Below, piece by piece: positions 5,405-9,815 of a stretch of 9,815 nt of DNA. Numbering within the stretch: position 1 is the stretch's first letter; each line of letters begins with the position of its first letter. The notes beneath the pieces are model-generated. The model had not been told where the DNA came from. It made no database searches and saw nothing but the letters and a program-made list of their open reading frames with translations. The stretch spans positions 1 through 9,815 of the forward strand of contig JASHRR010001367.1 of assembly GCA_030037185.1 (NCBI GenBank), in the 5' to 3' direction. The stretch is from Xanthobacteraceae bacterium (GTDB lineage Bacteria; Pseudomonadota; Alphaproteobacteria; Rhizobiales; Xanthobacteraceae). A program made the translations under genes and the position numbers.

Positions 5405-6580
5405 ATGACTGAGCGCGTTTACCTCGACTGGAATGCCACCGCTCCGCTGCGGCCGGACGCCCGTGCCGCAATGATTGCGGCGCTCGACCAAGTGGGCAAC
5501 CCGTCTTCGGTGCATCATGAGGGCCGCGCCGCAAGACGTCTCGTCGAACAGGCGCGCGAGCGGGTAGCCGCATTGGTCGCAGCAGAGCCTCGCAACGTCG
5601 TGTTTACCTCGGGCGGGACCGAGGCCAACATGATGGCGCTGAGCCCGGCGCTGGAAACTGCTGAGCACAAGAGCGGGTTTGACCGGTTGCTGACATCGGC
5701 AGTCGAGCACGCCTCGGTGCGCGCGGGCGGAGGCTTCAGGTTCGACCAGGTCGAGGAGATTCCCGTCACCGGCGACGGGTTGGTCGATCTCGAAGTCTTG
5801 GAACGTCGCCTCAGCGAGCTGCAGCGGCAAGGTGCGCAGCCCCCGCTCGTCTCCATCATGGCAGCCAACAACGAGACCGGCGTCATCCAACCGGTCGAGA
5901 CCGCTGCTAGCCTGATCCGCGCTGCTGGCGGTCTGTTGCATGTCGATGCTGTCCAGGTCGTTGGACGCATCCCTTGCGATATCAGCCGGTCGGGCGCCGA
6001 TCTAATGACGGTCTCCGCACATAAGCTGGGCGGACCACAAGGCGTTGGAGCGCTGGTCAAGCGATCGGCTGATCTGCACCTCGCGCAAGCGCTGTTGCGG
6101 GGCGGTGGCCAGGAGCGCGGCGCGCGCGCCGGCACCGAAAATGTTGCCGGGATTTCGGGATTTGGCGCTGCGGCGGCCTCCGCTGTGGCAACGATGGCGG
6201 CGGACAGTTCGCGCATGCGGTCCTTGCGCGATCGGCTAGAAGCCGGGTTGGCGCGAGGCCCTACGGTTGTGTTCGGCCGCAATGCCGAGCGACTGCCAAA
6301 TACCAGCCTGTTTGCGGCACCCGGATTGCGTGCAGAAACGGCGATTATCAACCTCGATCTTGAGGGCTTCGCAGTGTCCTCGGGTTCCGCCTGCTCGTCC
6401 GGCAAAGTTGCTGCGTCGCACGTGCTGGCCGCCATGGGAGTGCCGGGGAATTTGAGCTCGGGGGCGATCCGGCTCAGTCTCGGACCGGCGACGTGCGAAA
6501 ATGAAATCGATTTGTTTCTTGAGGCTTGGATGAAGCTCCTGACGGGGCTATCTAGGGGAGGAAGCGGCCTTGCCGCGTGA
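5405..6580 (+). CDS. Cysteine desulfurase, group I (NifS/IscS-like), first gene of the SUF operon
   Basis: This PLP enzyme converts L-cysteine to alanine and passes the sulfur, as a persulfide, to the Fe-S scaffold. The 391-aa length is normal. The product starts TERVYLDWNATAPL, the canonical N-terminus. Later motifs are FTSGGTEANM (67-76), the PLP phosphate loop; VEHASV with His102, which stacks on PLP; NNETGVIQP (155-163); HVDAVQ with Asp181 and Gln184; SAHKLGGPQG with His206 and the PLP-binding Lys207; and SSGSACSSGK with the catalytic Cys330. The S-S-G-S-A-C-S-S-G-K loop places it in group I rather than the SufS group. ATG 5405 is chosen because the frame upstream to 5294 codes nothing family-like; no strong Shine-Dalgarno is visible. 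The sufB gene follows after 96 bases. In related genomes a second, SufS-type desulfurase often lies after sufD, but that lies beyond this window. Confidence 0.93.
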   Translation: MTERVYLDWNATAPLRPDARAAMIAALDQVGNPSSVHHEGRAARRLVEQARERVAALVAAEPRNVVFTSGGTEANMMALSPALETAEHKSGFDRLLTSAVEHASVRAGGGFRFDQVEEIPVTGDGLVDLEVLERRLSELQRQGAQPPLVSIMAANNETGVIQPVETAASLIRAAGGLLHVDAVQVVGRIPCDISRSGADLMTVSAHKLGGPQGVGALVKRSADLHLAQALLRGGGQERGARAGTENVAGISGFGAAAASAVATMAADSSRMRSLRDRLEAGLARGPTVVFGRNAERLPNTSLFAAPGLRAETAIINLDLEGFAVSSGSACSSGKVAASHVLAAMGVPGNLSSGAIRLSLGPATCENEIDLFLEAWMKLLTGLSRGGSGLAA

Positions 6581-6676
6581 TTGATAAGCTATGGGTGATT
6601 GCCGCAACCGGGAACCGACCATAGACGACCAGATTGATCCAACCCGTGGTCCTTGAAACCACAGTGGAGGGAATAA
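6581..6676 (+). promoter_or_regulatory. Spacer before sufB with ribosome binding site and small hairpin
   Basis: GGAGGG (6667-6672) lies about 4 bases before the sufB ATG and sets that start. Just upstream, GTGGT (6646-6650) and ACCAC (6658-6662) can form a small stem with a 7-base loop. No terminator is seen, so read-through from the desulfurase gene is expected. Confidence 0.5.
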
Positions 6677-8179
6677 ATGCCGGCCGTGCAAGAGACCGTC
6701 GAGCGGGTGCGCCTGATCGACGTGGACCAGTACAAGTACGGGTTTGAGACGCTTATTGAGTCCGAAAAGGCTCCGAAGGGCCTGAGCGAAGACACCATAC
6801 GCTTCATCTCCGCCAAAAAGAACGAACCTGCTTGGCTGCTGGAGTGGCGCCTTGGCGCCTACCGCCATTGGCTGACCATGCGGGAGCCGAGATGGGCGCG
6901 GGTGGACTATCCGGCGATCGATTACCAGGACATCTACTACTACGCGGCGCCGAAGCAGACCGTGGCACCGAAGTCCCTCGACGAGGTCGATCCGGAGATC
7001 CTCAGAACCTACGAGAAGCTAGGGATTCCGCTGCGCGAGCAGGAATTGCTGGCGGGCGTGGTGCGTCAGGTCGATGGCCGGGAGGGCGCCTCGCAGGCCC
7101 GTCGGGTTGCGGTCGACGCCGTGTTCGATTCGGTCTCGGTGGCAACGACGTTCAAGAACGAGCTCAAGAAGGCCGGCGTTATCTTCATGCCGATCTCGGA
7201 AGCCGTCCGTGAGCATCCTGAGCTGGTTAAGGATTATCTCGGCTCGGTGGTGCCGACCAAGGATAACTTCTTCGCCACGCTTAACTCGGCGGTGTTTTCC
7301 GATGGCTCCTTTGTGTATGTGCCGCCGGGTGTGCGCTGCCCGATGGAGCTGTCGACCTATTTCCGCATCAACGAACGCAATACCGGCCAGTTCGAGCGTA
7401 CCCTCATCATCGCCGACAAGGGCTCCTATGTGAGTTATCTGGAGGGGTGCACCGCACCTCGCCGCGATGAGAACCAGCTCCACGCCGCAGTGGTCGAGCT
7501 GATTGCCCTCGATGACGCCGAGATCAAGTATTCGACCGTCCAAAACTGGTATCCGGGCGACGCGCAAGGCCGTGGCGGCGTCTTCAACTTCGTCACCAAG
7601 CGAGGTCTTTGCTACGGCGATCGTTCGAGGATTTCCTGGACCCAGGTCGAAACCGGCTCGGCCATCACCTGGAAATATCCGAGTTGCATCTTGCGCGGCA
7701 ACCATTCGCGCGGCGAGTTCTACTCGATTGCGATCTCCAATGGCCGTCAGCAGGTCGATTCCGGTACCAAAATGATTCATCGTGGCCGCAACACCACCAG
7801 CCGGATCATTTCCAAGGGCATTGCCGCCGGGCATTCCAACAACACCTATCGGGGTCTGGTCTCGGCGCACCGCCGCGCCGTCGGCGCGCGCAACTTTACC
7901 AATTGCGACTCGCTCTTGATCGGCAATCACTGCGGCGCCCACACGGTCCCCTACATCGAGTCCAAGAACCCCGCCGCAGTGTTCGAGCACGAGGCGACGA
8001 CGTCGAAGATCTCCGAGGAGATGCTGTTCTACTGCATGCAGCGCGGCCTCTCCCAGGAGGATGCGGTGGCGCTTGTCGTCAACGGCTTTGTCCGCGACGT
8101 GCTGCAGCAGTTGCCGATGGAGTTCGCGGTCGAGGCGCAGAAGCTGATTTCGATCAGCCTTGAGGGCTCGGTCGGATAA
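6677..8179 (+). CDS. sufB: Fe-S cluster assembly scaffold protein SufB, 500 aa
   Basis: SufB joins SufC and SufD in the cytosolic SufBC2D complex, receives persulfide sulfur and builds the nascent Fe-S cluster. The full family architecture is present. It has an N-terminal helical part ([26 protein letters not shown], about 20-45). The beta-helix core carries [42 protein letters not shown] (191-232), LEGCTAP (255-261), QNWYPGD (289-295) and [15 protein letters not shown] (327-341). The C-terminal block reads [26 protein letters not shown] (406-431), EHEATTSKI (437-445) and a helical tail. Cys410 and Glu439 correspond by motif to E. coli SufB Cys405 and Glu434, the sulfur-acceptor and cluster-site residues. 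The long conserved [16 protein letters not shown] region is intact. The product has no truncation or frameshift. Confidence 0.97.
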   Translation: MPAVQETVERVRLIDVDQYKYGFETLIESEKAPKGLSEDTIRFISAKKNEPAWLLEWRLGAYRHWLTMREPRWARVDYPAIDYQDIYYYAAPKQTVAPKSLDEVDPEILRTYEKLGIPLREQELLAGVVRQVDGREGASQARRVAVDAVFDSVSVATTFKNELKKAGVIFMPISEAVREHPELVKDYLGSVVPTKDNFFATLNSAVFSDGSFVYVPPGVRCPMELSTYFRINERNTGQFERTLIIADKGSYVSYLEGCTAPRRDENQLHAAVVELIALDDAEIKYSTVQNWYPGDAQGRGGVFNFVTKRGLCYGDRSRISWTQVETGSAITWKYPSCILRGNHSRGEFYSIAISNGRQQVDSGTKMIHRGRNTTSRIISKGIAAGHSNNTYRGLVSAHRRAVGARNFTNCDSLLIGNHCGAHTVPYIESKNPAAVFEHEATTSKISEEMLFYCMQRGLSQEDAVALVVNGFVRDVLQQLPMEFAVEAQKLISISLEGSVG

Positions 8180-8292
8180 CCGGAGCCTTGTCCATGAGAT
8201 CGAACCACCGCTCCCCGTGATGACGGCGTCATCAACCCATGGCTGCGGAGAAAATGGTTCAATCCTGATTGGCGAAATCCCGAGAGGTTTAC
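8180..8292 (+). promoter_or_regulatory. sufB-sufC spacer with a perfect TGATGAC/GTCATCA inverted repeat
   Basis: The 113-bp gap inside an otherwise tight operon contains TGATGAC (8218-8224), GGC, and GTCATCA (8228-8234), a perfect 7-bp inverted repeat. It could be an mRNA stem separating sufB and sufC or a protein-binding operator. A 9-codon frame (ATG 8238, MAAEKMVQS) has no clear ribosome binding site and is probably not translated. Confidence 0.45.
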
Positions 8293-9053
<761 letters not shown>

Positions 9054-9057
<4 letters not shown>

Positions 9058-9815
9058 CGGCCGAGATCACCCCCATCAAGACGGCGGCCGAATCCGGCCT
9101 TGCCGAAGCTTTTGCGGCGTTGCGTGGCCGTTTGGCGGACGGCGCTGTCACGGCGCGCCGGCAGGCTGCGTTTGCGCGTTTCGAGGCGCAGGGGTTGCCT
9201 CACCGCCACATTGAGGAATGGAAATACACCGACCTGCGCGGGCTGATGCGCGATGCCAAGCCGCTCGCGGGCGTGCCGGATGCGCACGCCAAGGCGCGCG
9301 CAAAATCGTCGGGCGCCGTATTTGCAGCGCTCGAGGCCCGGCGCATCGTGTTCGTTGACGGCGCCTTCATCCCGGAATTGTCCGATCTCGTCGCGCTCGA
9401 TCCCGGATTGAGAATTTACTCGCTGGCGGATGCGCTCAGCCGCGGTCATCCCCCTCCTTACCTGTCGCTGGCCACTCCCCCTGCGTCCCCCGCAAGCGCG
9501 GCAGGTGGGGGGCAGGAGGAGGGTAGGCAGGACGAGAGGCTCGGCGCTGCCGGCCCGGCGGAAGGCAATGTCGCCTACGAACTCAACACAGCCTTCATGG
9601 GCGATGGCGCCATCGTCAAAGTCCAGCCGGGCGCTGAAATCGCTCGGCCGCTGCATCTCGTCTTCGTCTACGGCGCGCGACGCGCCACGGCGTCGTTTTC
9701 GCGTTCGCTTGTTGATCTCGGAGCGGGCGCGGGCTTGACGCTGCTCGAAAGCCATGAAGGTCCGGACGGGATCGACTATCAGGTCAACACTGCCCTTGAT
9801 CTCGTGGTCGGTGAT
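9054..9815 (+). CDS. sufD: Fe-S assembly protein SufD, 5' part (254 codons), runs off the right edge, carries an internal insertion
   Basis: SufD pairs with SufB and SufC in the cluster-assembly complex and is thought to help bring in iron. The ATG at 9054 overlaps the sufC stop by four bases. N-terminal signs are FEAQGLPHRHIEEWKYTDLRGLM (43-65), where E-E-W-K-Y-T-D is the SufD hallmark, then RIVFVDGAFIPELSD (97-111). The beta-helix part starts at YELNTAFMGDGAIVKV (175-190), then IARPLHLVF (196-204), LLESHEGPDG (230-239) and YQVNTAL (242-248). Between residues about 132 and 165 the protein has a stretch rich in Pro, Ala, Gly, Gln and Glu that ordinary SufD lacks. It is encoded by the palindromic element at 9449-9545. 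The frame stays open across it and the flanking family match resumes, so the gene appears functional. The rest of the gene, including the C-terminal His region, lies beyond the window. Confidence 0.95.
9449..9545. repeat. Palindromic element inserted in frame within sufD
   Basis: The outer arms CCTCCTTACC (9453-9462) and GGTAGGCAGG (9522-9531) pair at nine of ten positions (one G-U). The middle arms CCCCCTGC (9477-9484) and GCAGGTGGGGG (9501-9511) pair with a two-base bulge. An inner alternative is CCGC-AAGC-GCGG (9490-9501). Together they make one long imperfect hairpin of about 79 bases. It contains the 12-mer GTGGGGGGCAGG (9505-9516) shared with 5239-5250. The insert adds about 30 residues and keeps the sufD frame. 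Confidence 0.65.

Noticed and set aside
5072..6435. Long minus-strand frames opposite the desulfurase gene (5072-5941 and 5515-6435)
   Set aside because: Both are antisense shadows with compositions typical of GC-rich codon bias; the plus-strand enzyme is clear.
7019..7990. 323-codon open frame antisense to sufB
   Set aside because: It is a shadow of the GC-rich sufB gene; no family, no ribosome binding site, and sufB itself is certain.
8269..8292. TTG start for SufC at 8269
   Set aside because: GTG 8293 has a well-placed GAGAGG and gives the normal SufC N-terminus; the extra eight residues are unsupported.

Overview
The window looks like chromosomal DNA of an alphaproteobacterium, most likely of the Rhizobiales (Bradyrhizobium / Rhodopseudomonas / Xanthobacteraceae type). 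The basis is high GC, the protein style, and the gene order 'alpha/beta hydrolase, divergent, NifS-like cysteine desulfurase - sufB - sufC - sufD'. The genus is an inference and cannot be fixed from the sequence alone.

Left part (1-3700) is loosely packed and partly decayed. It holds the tail of a broken amidohydrolase (left edge to about 293) and an intact exported protein of unknown function with a Tat-like signal and a perfect Shine-Dalgarno (587-1510). A gene-poor stretch and a small VOC/glyoxalase-fold protein (1965-2348) follow. Next comes a minus-strand CHAT-protease pseudogene spread over several frames (about 2420-2930), and then a secreted hypothetical protein (3177-3695) that ends before a clear intrinsic terminator (3783-3807).

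Middle (3900-5400): a small minus-strand hypothetical protein (3902-4123), then a minus-strand alpha/beta hydrolase (4383-5069). A possible 47-residue ORF may be coupled to the hydrolase stop through TAATG. The hydrolase is transcribed away from the SUF operon; the shared 335-bp divergent region contains competing hairpins and a G-rich palindrome.

Right part (5405-9815): a plus-strand iron-sulfur assembly (SUF) operon. A group I (NifS/IscS-like) cysteine desulfurase takes sulfur from cysteine. SufB (scaffold), SufC (ABC-type ATPase) and SufD form the SufBC2D complex that builds Fe-S clusters in the cytosol. sufC and sufD overlap by ATGA; sufD runs off the right edge.

The most notable feature is a palindromic element inside the sufD reading frame (about 9449-9545). 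It adds roughly 30 low-complexity residues without breaking the frame. A 12-base core of it (GTGGGGGGCAGG) recurs in another G-rich palindrome just upstream of the operon (5220-5254). This suggests a dispersed palindromic repeat family, one copy of which is tolerated inside an essential-type protein. I see no CRISPR array, tRNA, rRNA, IS element or defence island, and I do not claim a new multi-gene system here.
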